Positions 8,526 through 16,977 of a stretch of 64,000 nucleotides of DNA are shown here, piece by piece. Position numbers and translations under genes: made by a program. The notes below the pieces were generated by a model. That model was not told where the DNA came from. It saw nothing but the letters and a program-made list of their open reading frames with translations, and ran no database searches. The stretch comes from Glycomyces harbinensis (GTDB lineage: Bacteria; Actinomycetota; Actinomycetes; Mycobacteriales; Micromonosporaceae), in assembly GCF_900101745.1 (NCBI RefSeq), contig NZ_FNAD01000009.1, positions 167,364-231,363 of the forward strand, read 5' to 3'. Each line of letters opens with the position of its first letter. Position 1 is the stretch's first letter.

Positions 8526-10130
8526 TTACTCCTCCGCCTCCGGCTCCGAGGCGGGCTCCGACGGGCCGCGCCGGCGGGTGAGCACGAACAGCAGCACCCC
8601 CGCGACCAGTGCCGCGGCGGCGATCCCGAGCACCGGCGTCAGCGACGAACCGGTCTTCGGCAGCTGCCCGTGCCCGTCCGCGTTGACACTGAACACCGCC
8701 GAGTTGTCCTTCGGGTCGGCCTCGAGCACGCCCGGGTACCCGTCGTTGTCGAGCGTGACGACCTCCAGGGTCCCGTCCCGCTTCGCGCCGGTCCCGGTGA
8801 TCTCGACGCGCACCGGCAGCTCATGCGTCTCGCCGGCGGCGATCTCGTCGAACAGGCACGCGAAGTCGAGCTTCGCGAGGTCGCCGGGGTCCACGCTCGG
8901 CAGGTAGGTCTCCCAGTCCGCCTCGTCGAGGCAGATCCACCCCTCCTCGTCGATCGACACGAGGTCCAGGCCCGTCGGGAGCCTCCCGAGCAGCGCGTAG
9001 GAGCCGGGGCCGTCGAAGAAGTCGTACGCGTCCGCCGGACCGTCATTGACGACCTCCACCGTGACCGTGGTCTTGCTCCCCAAGGCCCCCTTGGCATTCG
9101 CGTCGTCGACCGCGAGGTCCCACGGGTGGTCCGCGGTCGTGATGACGATCTCGCCGACCGTGGAGTCGGCGAACTCCGACTCCGGCTCGCTCACCACCCG
9201 CAGCCCGAACAGGTTCCCCGAGCCCGCGTCCCAGTCCACGTCGCCGAACCGGTCCTCCAGCTCGGCGGCGTTGACGACATACGCGCTGTAGTAGCAGACG
9301 CACACGTCCACCGGGCCCGGCGCGCGCTCGCTCACCGCGTAGTGCACCGGCACGGTCGGCGTGAACACCGTGCCCGGCGCATCCGCGAAGTCGGTGACCA
9401 CGCACGTGACCCCGGGCGAGTCGAAGTAGCGGTCGGTGCAGTTGTCGTAGCCGGCCGACGCGTCCGCGCCCCGGCCCTCGCTGAACGGGTACTCCGGTTC
9501 GCTGAACGTGAGGATCACCGCCGCCGCGTCGTCCCCGAGCGCCTGCTCCTGCAGGAACTCCGGCTGCACCTCCACCGTGCTTCCCGGTTCGACGCCGGTG
9601 AAGACCGCGTCGCCGTGCAGGTACGGCCAGGCCTCGCCCGGGCCCTCCTCGACGGGCAGGACCTCGATCGCGCCCTCGACCGTCTCGACCGTCGCGCCGT
9701 CGACCGCGAAAGAGGCGAAGTAGGCGAAGGAGTCGTCCTCGACCGCGTCGGTCGCGGCGTAGAGGAAGTCGAAGGAGACGCGGTCCCCGTCCACGTCCAG
9801 GGAGCAGTCGGCGGCGTACGGGCCGTCCGTCGTGCAGTCGTCGTCATCGGCGTCGTTCTCGGGCACGATGGCGCCCGCGGGGGTGTCGAACAGGATCGTC
9901 ATGGTGACGGTGTGCCCGGCCGGGAGGTCCTCGCCGAAGACCACCTCCGCGGAGAACCGCACGGGCTCCCCTCCGACGGTGACCGGCGAACCGTCGTCGA
10001 TGCCGACTTCCTCCGGCGTCGGCACCTGTGCGGACGCCGGGGAAGCGAACGCCCCGGCGCCGAGGGCCGCGGCGGCGATCACGACCGGCAGGAGCAGTGC
10101 CCGCCTGGTCCGGTTGCTGCGTGCATGCAT
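8526..10130 (-). CDS. LPXTG-anchored surface protein (paralog of 6739-8325)
   Basis: 534 residues starting MHARSNRTRRALLLPVVIAA, a signal peptide ending at SPASAQ near residue 34. The mature part is acidic and beta-rich with paired cysteines (VCVCYYS, GVTCVV), so disulfide-stabilised Ig-like folds are likely. The sorting signal is LPKTG at about residue 490, a hydrophobic helix, TRRRG and a short Glu-rich tail. The ATG at 10128-10130 has GAGGAAG eight bases before it; an in-frame ATG 11 codons upstream lacks one. The two LPXTG genes are in the same orientation, separated by a terminator, and share an upstream element, which points to tandem duplication with regulation kept in common. Role, for example in aggregation or aerial surface structure, is unknown. 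Confidence 0.88.
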   Translation of the reverse strand: MHARSNRTRRALLLPVVIAAAALGAGAFASPASAQVPTPEEVGIDDGSPVTVGGEPVRFSAEVVFGEDLPAGHTVTMTILFDTPAGAIVPENDADDDDCTTDGPYAADCSLDVDGDRVSFDFLYAATDAVEDDSFAYFASFAVDGATVETVEGAIEVLPVEEGPGEAWPYLHGDAVFTGVEPGSTVEVQPEFLQEQALGDDAAAVILTFSEPEYPFSEGRGADASAGYDNCTDRYFDSPGVTCVVTDFADAPGTVFTPTVPVHYAVSERAPGPVDVCVCYYSAYVVNAAELEDRFGDVDWDAGSGNLFGLRVVSEPESEFADSTVGEIVITTADHPWDLAVDDANAKGALGSKTTVTVEVVNDGPADAYDFFDGPGSYALLGRLPTGLDLVSIDEEGWICLDEADWETYLPSVDPGDLAKLDFACLFDEIAAGETHELPVRVEITGTGAKRDGTLEVVTLDNDGYPGVLEADPKDNSAVFSVNADGHGQLPKTGSSLTPVLGIAAAALVAGVLLFVLTRRRGPSEPASEPEAEE

Positions 10131-10175
10131 GAAGGGCTTCCTCGCACTGGGCCGGACGGCCACGGGTCGCCCGGG

Positions 10176-10201
10176 AGAGGGACTGATGAATACTAGACGC
10201 G
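10176..10201 (-). promoter_or_regulatory. upstream element shared with the other LPXTG gene
   Basis: The coding strand reads CGCGTCTAGTA, five bases, CAGTCCCTCT, about 46 bases before the start codon. The blocks are identical to those at 8375-8401 while the spacer differs, so selection rather than recent duplication alone may keep them. Confidence 0.55.
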
Positions 10202-10278
10202 TTCAGCATGTCACTCGTTGCAATGCCGCTCCGGGGAATTCACCTGGGCGTTCCCCGAACGCCGCCCAGGACGCGGCG

Positions 10279-10308
10279 AGGGCGCCGCTCCCGAAGGAGC
10301 AGCGCCCT
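10279..10308 (-). terminator. hairpin downstream of glyA
   Basis: Thirteen positions pair with one mismatch (AGGGCG-C-CGCTCC, loop CGAA, GGAGC-A-GCGCCCT), 26 bases beyond the glyA stop codon. It should end the leftward glyA transcript. Confidence 0.65.
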
Positions 10309-10333
10309 GCCGTTCACCTTCGCCGCAGCGCGG

Positions 10334-11608
10334 CTACGCCTTCCAGCCCGGAATCGGGAACGCCTTCGTGTGCTCGCGGATCTCGCCCGCGACCACGTCC
10401 AGCTCCGCGTCCTTGCCGTCCTTCGCCGCCGCGACCGCCCGGTCGATCCAGCCCGCGATGAGGTCCATGTCGCCCTCGGTCATCCCGCGGGTCGTGACCG
10501 ACGAGGTGCCGATGCGCAGGCCCGACGGGTCGAACGGCTTGCGCTGGTCGAACGGCACCGAGTTGAAGTTCAGCTCGATCCCGGCCGCGTCCAGGGCCTT
10601 CGCCGCCGGCTTCCCGGGGATGTCCTTGCTGGTCAGGTCCACCAGGATCAGGTGGTTGTCGGTGCCCCCCGAGACCAGGTCGAACCCGCGCGAGGTCAGG
10701 CCCTCGGCGAGCGCCTTCGCGTTCGCGACGATCTGCGCCGCGTACGCCTTGAACGAGTCCTTCGCGGCCTCGCGCAGCGCCACGGCGATCGCCGCCGTCG
10801 TGTGGTTGTGCGGCCCGCCCTGGAGACCGGGGAAGACCGCCTTGTCGATGGCCTTCGCGTGCTCGGCGTTCGCGAGGATCATCGCGCCGCGCGGGCCGCG
10901 CAGGGTCTTGTGGGTCGTGGTCGTGACGACGTCCGCGTGGCCGACCGGGGTCGGGTGCGCCCCGCCCGCGACCAGGCCGGCGATGTGCGCGATGTCGGCC
11001 ATGAGGATCGCCCCGACCTCGTCGGCGATGGCCTTGAAGCCCGCGAAGTCGACGGTGCGGGGGATCGCGGTGCCGCCGCAGATGATCATCTTCGGACGCT
11101 CGCGGCGGGCGATCTCGGCGACCTCGTCGAGGTCGATGCGGCCGGTCTCGCGGCGGACCCCGTAGTGGACCGCGTCGAACCACTTGCCCGTCGCGGAGAC
11201 CTTCGCGCCGTGGGTCAGGTGCCCGCCCGCGGGCAGCCCCATGCCCAGGACCTTGTCGCCCGGGGACAGGAACGCCATGTAGACGGCCAGGTTCGCCGGG
11301 GACCCCGAGTAGGGCTGGACGTTCGCGTGGTCGGCCCCGAACAGGGCCTTCGCCCGGTCGACGGCCAGCTGCTCGACCTGGTCGATCAGCTGCTGGCCTT
11401 CGTAGTAGCGCTTCCCGGCGTACCCCTCGGAGTACTTGTTGGTGAGGATCGAGCCCGTGGCCTCCATGACCGCCTGGGACACGTAGTTCTCGGAGGCGAT
11501 GAGGCGGATCTTCTCGGACTCGCGCCGGCCCTCGGCCTCGATGAGCCGTTCGATCTCGGGGTCGGCGGCCGCCAGGTTCGCGGTGAGGGCCTCGTAGGCG
11601 TCGGACAT
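10334..11608 (-). CDS. glyA: serine hydroxymethyltransferase
   Basis: 424 residues, the normal length. It converts serine and tetrahydrofolate to glycine and 5,10-methylene-tetrahydrofolate in the cytoplasm, with pyridoxal phosphate bound on the lysine of TTTTHKTLRGPRG (about K234). Other family signatures are IASENYVS, YSEGYAGKRYYEG, VQPYSGSPANLAVYMAFL, ADIAHIAGLVA, FPGLQGGPHNH and RIGTSSVTTRGM. I set the start at 11606-11608, preceded by GAGGAG six bases away; the reading frame extends further upstream but that part is not SHMT-like. It stands alone, with a terminator downstream and a divergent membrane-protein gene upstream. No riboswitch is recognisable in the 190-base intergenic region. 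Confidence 0.97.
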   Translation of the reverse strand: MSDAYEALTANLAAADPEIERLIEAEGRRESEKIRLIASENYVSQAVMEATGSILTNKYSEGYAGKRYYEGQQLIDQVEQLAVDRAKALFGADHANVQPYSGSPANLAVYMAFLSPGDKVLGMGLPAGGHLTHGAKVSATGKWFDAVHYGVRRETGRIDLDEVAEIARRERPKMIICGGTAIPRTVDFAGFKAIADEVGAILMADIAHIAGLVAGGAHPTPVGHADVVTTTTHKTLRGPRGAMILANAEHAKAIDKAVFPGLQGGPHNHTTAAIAVALREAAKDSFKAYAAQIVANAKALAEGLTSRGFDLVSGGTDNHLILVDLTSKDIPGKPAAKALDAAGIELNFNSVPFDQRKPFDPSGLRIGTSSVTTRGMTEGDMDLIAGWIDRAVAAAKDGKDAELDVVAGEIREHTKAFPIPGWKA

Positions 11609-11798
11609 GCAATGCTCCTCGCTGATCGGCATGATCTCGCACGGCGACCGGGCAGGTGGCCTTGATGCACCGAGCATAGCCGGGGCCGCGGGCGCCGGGC
11701 CCGGGCGTTTCCTCCCGTGTGAGACGGCGTGACCCGTCGTACGCTCACGCGTCCGCCCGTACGAGACTCCATTGCGTACACGCAGTAGCGTGCGACGT

Positions 11799-13085
11799 AT
11801 GTCACCTAGATCCGCCGCAAAGACCGTGGGCGCCGGGTTCGCGGTCGCGGCCCTGGCCGCGCTCGCGCAGCTCGGGCTGGCCTACGGCTTCGGCCTCCTC
11901 TCCTGGGCTGAGGACGCCCCCGGCGCCGCCGACGCCGTCCTCGAGTTCCGCTGGAACGCCAACCTCGCATGGGTGGCCTGGTTCTCGGCCGCCTCGTGCG
12001 TGGTCGGCGGCCTGGCCTCGGGCGCGATCGGCTCCCGCGCCGCCGCCAGGCTCGGGGCCGCCACGCGCGTCACCGCGGTCCTGGCGAGCGCCGCCGGAGC
12101 GTTCCTCGTCGGGCCGCTCGTGTCGCTGTCGGCCGAGCAGGGCGCGGTCTTCACCTCGTTCCCGACCGACCCGCTCATCGCCTCCGGCCTCGGCGCCGTG
12201 GTCGGCGTCGCGCTGGCGCTCATCGGGCTCAGCTCGCGCTCGGTCGCGGTCAACGTGGGCGCCTCGGTCGCCCTGGTGTGGCTCCTGGCGATCCTCTCGG
12301 TGTTCGTCGAGGTCGGCGACCGCGTCTCGCCGGTCACCGAACTGGCGGTGTGGGGCTCGTGGGCCGGGCCGGACACCGCCCTGGGCCGCCGCGGCTTCTC
12401 GATCGCGGTCCCCTTCGTGATCGGCTCGGCGCTCATCGGCGCGATCGTCGCGCTCATCGCCCGCCGGGGGACGATCACCAGCTCGGGCTACCGGATCGCG
12501 GCGGCCTCCGGTATCGCCGGACCGCTCATCGTCACCGTCGCGCACCTGGTCGCGGGACCTTCCCGGGTTGACAACGCCGAGTCCATGTCGGTGATCCTGG
12601 TCGGCCCGTACGCGGCCATCGCCGGGCTCCTCGGATCCCTGATCGTCTGCGCCCTGCCCAAGGCCGGCGGCCAGATCGACGACCGCGCCGAGGTCCGCGA
12701 GCCCGTGCCCGCCGGGCTGACCGAGTCGGTGCCCGGCTGGACCGTCCCCGAACCGGCCTCGGCCTACGACGACGGGCGCAAGGGCGACACGAAGGACCTC
12801 CCCGCCACGTTCGTGCCCGAGCAGCCCAAGCGCCCCTCCCGGCGCGAGGCCCGCGCCGCCAGGCAGGCCGCGAAGCACGACGAGCAGAAGCGTGCCGACT
12901 GGGAGCCCCAGGAGGGCGACGACGAGCCGAACCCCGACGTCGACTGGGTGCAGGAGCTCAAGGCCGTCGACATGGACGAGCCCGCCGAGCCCGAGGCGAA
13001 GCCCAAGCGCCGCGCCAAGAAGGCCGTCGGCCGCACCCGCCGCAAGATCAACTCCGACGAGGCGACCGACACCGACGAGTCCTGA
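11799..13085 (+). CDS. polytopic membrane protein with charged C-terminal tail
   Basis: 428 residues. The first 300 contain about seven to eight hydrophobic helices rich in Ala/Gly/Val. From about residue 310 the protein is a highly charged cytoplasmic tail with alternating Lys/Arg and Asp/Glu blocks and many prolines, ending TDTDES. This layout is common in uncharacterised actinobacterial membrane proteins; I do not recognise a transport family. The ATG at 11799 was preferred to one nine codons upstream because the hydrophobic region starts soon after it. There is no clear ribosome-binding site, and the transcript may be nearly leaderless. The end of the gene is unusual: its stop codon lies inside a 15-base tandem repeat (13073-13128). 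Confidence 0.75.
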   Translation: MSPRSAAKTVGAGFAVAALAALAQLGLAYGFGLLSWAEDAPGAADAVLEFRWNANLAWVAWFSAASCVVGGLASGAIGSRAAARLGAATRVTAVLASAAGAFLVGPLVSLSAEQGAVFTSFPTDPLIASGLGAVVGVALALIGLSSRSVAVNVGASVALVWLLAILSVFVEVGDRVSPVTELAVWGSWAGPDTALGRRGFSIAVPFVIGSALIGAIVALIARRGTITSSGYRIAAASGIAGPLIVTVAHLVAGPSRVDNAESMSVILVGPYAAIAGLLGSLIVCALPKAGGQIDDRAEVREPVPAGLTESVPGWTVPEPASAYDDGRKGDTKDLPATFVPEQPKRPSRREARAARQAAKHDEQKRADWEPQEGDDEPNPDVDWVQELKAVDMDEPAEPEAKPKRRAKKAVGRTRRKINSDEATDTDES

Positions 13086-13128
13086 CACGACGAGTCCTGA
13101 CACGACGAGTCCTGACACGACGAGTCCC
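13073..13128 (+). repeat. 15-bp tandem repeat spanning a stop codon
   Basis: The unit CGACGAGTCCTGACA occurs three times in full (13073, 13088, 13103), followed by a partial fourth copy from 13118 (CGACGAGTCC). Because 15 is a multiple of three, every full unit places an in-frame TGA after Asp-Glu-Ser, so three successive stops close the membrane-protein gene. Confidence 0.95.
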
Positions 13129-13145
13129 AGCACCCCCGAAGCGAA

Positions 13146-13172
13146 GCGGCCGGGCCCTCAGGGCCCGGCCGC
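13146..13172. terminator. perfect 12-bp hairpin between convergent genes
   Basis: GCGGCCGGGCCC, loop TCA, GGGCCCGGCCGC. It lies between the ends of the plus-strand membrane protein and the minus-strand ligase, and could terminate both. Confidence 0.8.
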
Positions 13173-13182
13173 CGTCACGTCC

Positions 13183-14679
13183 TCACACCTCCCACTCGTG
13201 CACCGGCCTGCCGTCGGCCGACCGGCCCGCGTAGTCGAGCACCATGGCCCGCAAGGCGTCCCGCCGCTCCAACCGCTGCCGGTGCTCGGCGACCTGCACC
13301 CGCGCGACCTGCCACGAGGCGCCGTTCACGCCGCGGCGGCACCGCGCCTCGATCACCCCGAGGTACCGGTCGCCGTCGCGCCCGCTGACCCCCAGGGCCG
13401 ACAGGCCCTCGGCCGCGGCCGGCAGCAGCTCGTCCAGCACCAGCCTGCGGGCGGGCACGAGCCCCCGCCCCGGCCAGTGCTGGTCGGCGTGGATGCCGTG
13501 GCGCGCCGCCGAACGGAAGTTCGCCAGCGCCTGCCCGAACTCGAGCCGGTCGTGCAGCGGCCGGTCGGCGTTCGCGTAGTGCACCACCAGTCCGTAGAAC
13601 AGGGCCATGTTCGCGCAGATGTCGATCGCGGTCGGACCCGCGGCGACCACCCGGTTCTCCACGCGCACATGGGGGCGGCCCCGGTGCACGTCGTAGACCG
13701 GCCGGTTCCAGCGGTACACGGTCCCGTTGTGGTAGCGCAGCTCCTGGAGATTGGGGACCCCGCCGACGGCCATCACCGCAGCGGGGTCCTCGTCGTCGCA
13801 AAGCGGTAAAAGCGGCGCGAAATGCCGGTAGTTCTCGTCGAACAGGTCGAGCACGCCGCCGATCCACCGCTCCCCGAACCAGGCCCGCGGCTTCGCGCCC
13901 GCCGCGCGCTCGTCCGCCTGCCTCGTGTCGGTGCCCTGCTCGAACAGGATCACGCGCGTCTCGGCCCAGAGCTGGCGTCCGAACAGGTACGGCGAGTTCG
14001 CGCCCATCGCCACCTGGATGCCGGCGATCGCCTGGGCCGCGTTCCAGTACCTCGAGAAGTCCTCGGGGGACACCTGCAGGTGGAACTGGACCGAGGTGTT
14101 GGCCGACTCGGGTGCGATGGTGGAGGAGGTCAGGTCGACCGATTCGGCCCCGCGGATGTCGATGCGCAGGTGCTCGCCGCGCTGGGACATGATCTCGTCG
14201 TTGAGGATGCGGTACCGCTTGGTGCGCGAGAGGGCGTCGATGCCCATGTGGTCGGGGTACAGGGTGGGCATCGTCCCGATGGGGCAGATGTGCACGCCGG
14301 CCTTGTCGCCCGCTTCCCTGACCTCCGACAGCACCGCGGCCAGATCGCTTTCGTACCAGGAGATCCCGGCGCCGTCGAGGAGCCGGGGCGGCAGGTTGAG
14401 TTCGATGTTGAACGCGCCCAGCTCATGCTGGGCGCCGTACAGGGCGTCCTCGTCGCCCGAGGTGTGCAGGTGTTCCAGCACCGAGTCGTTCGCGAATGCC
14501 GGATCACCGTTGGGCTCAACGAGATCGAGTTCGAGTTCGAGTCCCGTCATCGGCCGGTCGCGGTCGAGCCTGCGATCGGCCAGCAGCTGAGCGAGGGCCG
14601 CCCGGCCCGCCTGGAGTCTCGCGGTGTACGCGGGATGGTCCCAGTGCTTCAAGGCAGAGCCGGTCACCTCGTCCCCCAT
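13183..14679 (-). CDS. glutamate-cysteine ligase-like protein (GCS2 family)
   Basis: 498 residues. The family joins an amino group to the gamma-carboxylate of glutamate using ATP. Motifs visible are GLELELDLV near residue 46 (the paired acidic metal-binding residues), ELGAFNIELNLPPR, GTMPTLYPDHMG, RGEHLRIDIRG, NTSVQFHLQVSPEDF and VRVENRVVAAGPTAIDICAN. It is longer than the YbdK type (about 370) and fits the long actinobacterial group of unknown substrate. Since actinobacteria use mycothiol rather than glutathione, gamma-glutamylcysteine is not a safe product prediction. The start codon is preceded by GGGGAGGAAAC, a very strong ribosome-binding site. It is divergent from the phosphatidyltransferase gene, with a 260-base region between them that contains TTGACA at 14821-14826 pointing rightward. 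Confidence 0.8.
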   Translation of the reverse strand: MGDEVTGSALKHWDHPAYTARLQAGRAALAQLLADRRLDRDRPMTGLELELDLVEPNGDPAFANDSVLEHLHTSGDEDALYGAQHELGAFNIELNLPPRLLDGAGISWYESDLAAVLSEVREAGDKAGVHICPIGTMPTLYPDHMGIDALSRTKRYRILNDEIMSQRGEHLRIDIRGAESVDLTSSTIAPESANTSVQFHLQVSPEDFSRYWNAAQAIAGIQVAMGANSPYLFGRQLWAETRVILFEQGTDTRQADERAAGAKPRAWFGERWIGGVLDLFDENYRHFAPLLPLCDDEDPAAVMAVGGVPNLQELRYHNGTVYRWNRPVYDVHRGRPHVRVENRVVAAGPTAIDICANMALFYGLVVHYANADRPLHDRLEFGQALANFRSAARHGIHADQHWPGRGLVPARRLVLDELLPAAAEGLSALGVSGRDGDRYLGVIEARCRRGVNGASWQVARVQVAEHRQRLERRDALRAMVLDYAGRSADGRPVHEWEV

Positions 14680-14939
14680 GTTTCCTCCCCAGGAATCGAT
14701 GGTTCATCAACTTTAAGACCGTTGGTCATGCCGTGGCTACCAAGGGAGATGTTGTTTCGTCCCAAATGGTGTGGATCGCGCTCATATTAGGGACCGCGCA
14801 CCCTTGGTGGTGTCGGCATCTTGACACAACCGGGTCCCGGGCGGCAACGTTGCGTATCGCACCTGGTCACAGAAAGCGTCATTCGCATCACGGTGCGCTG
14901 CCCGGAGGCCACGCGCGGTGTCGTGGGTAGGATCTGCGC

Positions 14940-15641
14940 GTGACTGCACCGCGTCCGTCCCGCCGGCCCGCCGACTTCCTCGCCGCCAATCGCGGCGGCG
15001 GCCTCGTGACCATGCTCGACCAGCGCGGCGGCGCGCTGTTCGCTTACGCCGCTTGGCGAACGGGTCTCAAGCCTTCGCACCTGTCGCTGCTCAACCTCGT
15101 CATCGGGGTCGGCGTCAGCGCCGGGATCGTCGCCTACATCCCGGCCGCGCGCGAGGGCGCCCCGTGGTGGCCGGTCGCCGTCGCGGCTCTGATCCTGTGG
15201 CAGGCGGCGTACATGCTCGACTGCGCCGACGGCCAGCTCGCCCGCGTCACCGGCACCGGCTCCGACGCGGGCGCCCGCGTCGACATCCTCTGCGACATCG
15301 CCATCCAGGCCTCGGTCGTCGCGGTCGTCGTCGCCGTCGCCGACGCCTACACGCCGGCGGTCCCCGCCTGGTGCGGTGCGGCCTTCGCGGCACTGTGGAT
15401 GACCAACCTCGTCACCTCGGTGATGGCCAAAGAGGACGCGTCGGTGTCGATGGTGACGAGCACGAGCCTGCCCGTCCGGCTCGTCAAACTGGTCCGCGAC
15501 TACGGCTTCGTCATCGCCGTGATCGCCCTGGCGCTGCTCGTCCCGGATCTCATGTGGCTGGTCATGCTCGGGTTCGGCGCGGTGAACGCGCTGTTCCTGC
15601 TCGCGAGCATCGCCGCGAGCGCCCGCACCGCACTCCGCTAG
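14940..15641 (+). CDS. CDP-alcohol phosphatidyltransferase family protein
   Basis: 233 residues, GTG start. The hallmark DG-x2-AR-x8-G-x3-D-x3-D is complete at about residues 98-120 (starting DCADGQLAR). Five or six hydrophobic helices follow the usual topology. Such enzymes move a phosphoalcohol or phosphosugar from a CDP donor to an acceptor in the inner membrane, making phospholipids or teichoic-acid-like links. Its place next to a GT4 glycosyltransferase and a polyprenyl-phosphate sugar transferase suggests an envelope-polysaccharide or phosphoglycan role rather than bulk lipid synthesis, but substrate is not readable. Its TAG stop overlaps the TAG of the convergent GT4 gene (15638-15641). 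Confidence 0.87.
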   Translation: MTAPRPSRRPADFLAANRGGGLVTMLDQRGGALFAYAAWRTGLKPSHLSLLNLVIGVGVSAGIVAYIPAAREGAPWWPVAVAALILWQAAYMLDCADGQLARVTGTGSDAGARVDILCDIAIQASVVAVVVAVADAYTPAVPAWCGAAFAALWMTNLVTSVMAKEDASVSMVTSTSLPVRLVKLVRDYGFVIAVIALALLVPDLMWLVMLGFGAVNALFLLASIAASARTALR

Positions 15642-16792
15642 GCGATGACCTCTTCGTAGATCTCCACGAGCCGGCGCAGCGTCACCCCGGGCGCGAACAC
15701 CGACTCGTAACGGGCCCTGGCATTCGCCGCGAACGACGGGTCCTTCGCAACCGCCTCGAGCCCCCTCGCCAGCGCCTCGGGCGCCGGCTCGACCGCCACG
15801 CCCGCCGGCCTCGCGGTGCCGTGCCCGGCGATGAACGGCGCCCCGCCCATGCGCGTCGCGACCACGGCCCGCCCGCTCGCGAGCGCTTCGAGACCGGTGG
15901 TCGGCAGGATGTCCTGCCAGATCGAGGGGATCACCATCGCCGCGGCCTCCCCGAGCGCGGCCCGCATCCCGTCCGCGTCCAGCTGCCCCAGGTACTCGAC
16001 CTCGCCCCTTGCGGCCGCCGCCTCCACGATCGGGCGCAGCGGCCCGTCCCCGGCGATCCGCAGCCGCGACCCCGGCAGGTCCGCGAGCCGCCACGCCTCC
16101 AGCAGCAGCTCGACGCCCTTCTCCGGGACGAGCCGCGCCCCGAACAGGAACCCCTCCCCGAGCGGCACGACCCCCGGGTCGGCGACCGCGTTCGGCTTCA
16201 CGCGGATCCGCCCGTCCTCGATGCCGATGCTCCGCAGGTACGCGGCCATCGCGTCGGTCAGCGCGATGAAGCGGTCGACGCCGCGCCACGTGCCCTGGTG
16301 CACGCCGAGCGCGACCGCCATGACCGCGCTCTGCGCGCGCGAGCCCCGGTAGCAGGCGTGCGCGACGCCCGGCGCGTTCCAGCGCTTCCCGTGGCAGTCC
16401 CGGCAGTCGTGACCGTCCCTGAAGTAGAGCCCGTTCACGCAGTCGTGCCGGTAGTTGTGGATGGTCTGCACCACCTTCACCCCGTGCCGGTGCGCGGTGC
16501 CCACCACCGACGGCGACAGCAGCGGATAGGGATTGTGCAGGTGCAGCAGGTCCGGCTTCTCGCGTTCGAGCAGCGCCGCCAGCTCGCGCTGCGTCCCGGC
16601 CGCGTGGATCGGCGAGACCGCGAGCGCGGCCTTCCTAAGAGGAGGGAGGTCGCCGATCTCGTCCGAGGACCGCAGGAACGGCACCACGTCGACGCCGGCC
16701 GCTCGCAGCGCCCCGATCTCGTAGTCCACGATCGTGTTCTCGCCCGAGGGCTGCGCCGAGGAGTACCGGTTGTGGGCGATGACGATCTTCAC
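15638..16792 (-). CDS. glycosyltransferase family 4
   Basis: 384 residues, GTG start with CGGAGATCCT just before it. The GT-B fold is shown by the N-terminal MKIVIAHNRYSSAQPSGE..., LLHLHNPYPLLSP, RFIALTDAMAAYL, then the C-terminal donor site with LVPEKGVELLLEAWRLA, LRIAGDGPLRP, MVIPSIWQDILPTTGLEALASGRAVVATRMGGAPFI. The E-x7-E-like acidic pair for nucleotide-sugar binding is in the last motif. Four cysteines around residues 117-147 (HDCVN, CRDCHGK, HACYRG) look like an inserted metal-binding loop seen in some GT4 enzymes. It should transfer a sugar from a nucleotide donor to a lipid- or glycan-linked acceptor at the cytoplasmic face. It is divergent from the sugar transferase at 16978 and tail-to-tail with the phosphatidyltransferase. 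Confidence 0.9.
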   Translation of the reverse strand: MKIVIAHNRYSSAQPSGENTIVDYEIGALRAAGVDVVPFLRSSDEIGDLPPLRKAALAVSPIHAAGTQRELAALLEREKPDLLHLHNPYPLLSPSVVGTAHRHGVKVVQTIHNYRHDCVNGLYFRDGHDCRDCHGKRWNAPGVAHACYRGSRAQSAVMAVALGVHQGTWRGVDRFIALTDAMAAYLRSIGIEDGRIRVKPNAVADPGVVPLGEGFLFGARLVPEKGVELLLEAWRLADLPGSRLRIAGDGPLRPIVEAAAARGEVEYLGQLDADGMRAALGEAAAMVIPSIWQDILPTTGLEALASGRAVVATRMGGAPFIAGHGTARPAGVAVEPAPEALARGLEAVAKDPSFAANARARYESVFAPGVTLRRLVEIYEEVIA

Positions 16793-16977
16793 AGGATCTC
16801 CGAGTGGCGCGGGCGGCGTTCAGTTCGGCCGAAGATACCTCAGCGGCCGAATAGGTGTAGGTTGTCGGGTACCGTGTCAGCGGGCCGCCCAGCTTGCGAA
16901 AGCGCAGGAGACGCAGCGTCGATCTCCGCCCGCGGACACTCACCTCCACCGTAAGCTGACGACCGCAGGGATGTGCA

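Noticed and set aside
8415..10196. 593-codon plus-strand frame across the second LPXTG gene
   Set aside because: It is the complement of a gene with signal peptide and sorting signal, and has Arg/Val/Leu-rich shadow composition.
11609..11798. Riboswitch upstream of glyA
   Set aside because: No recognisable glycine, folate or SAM riboswitch core could be found by eye.
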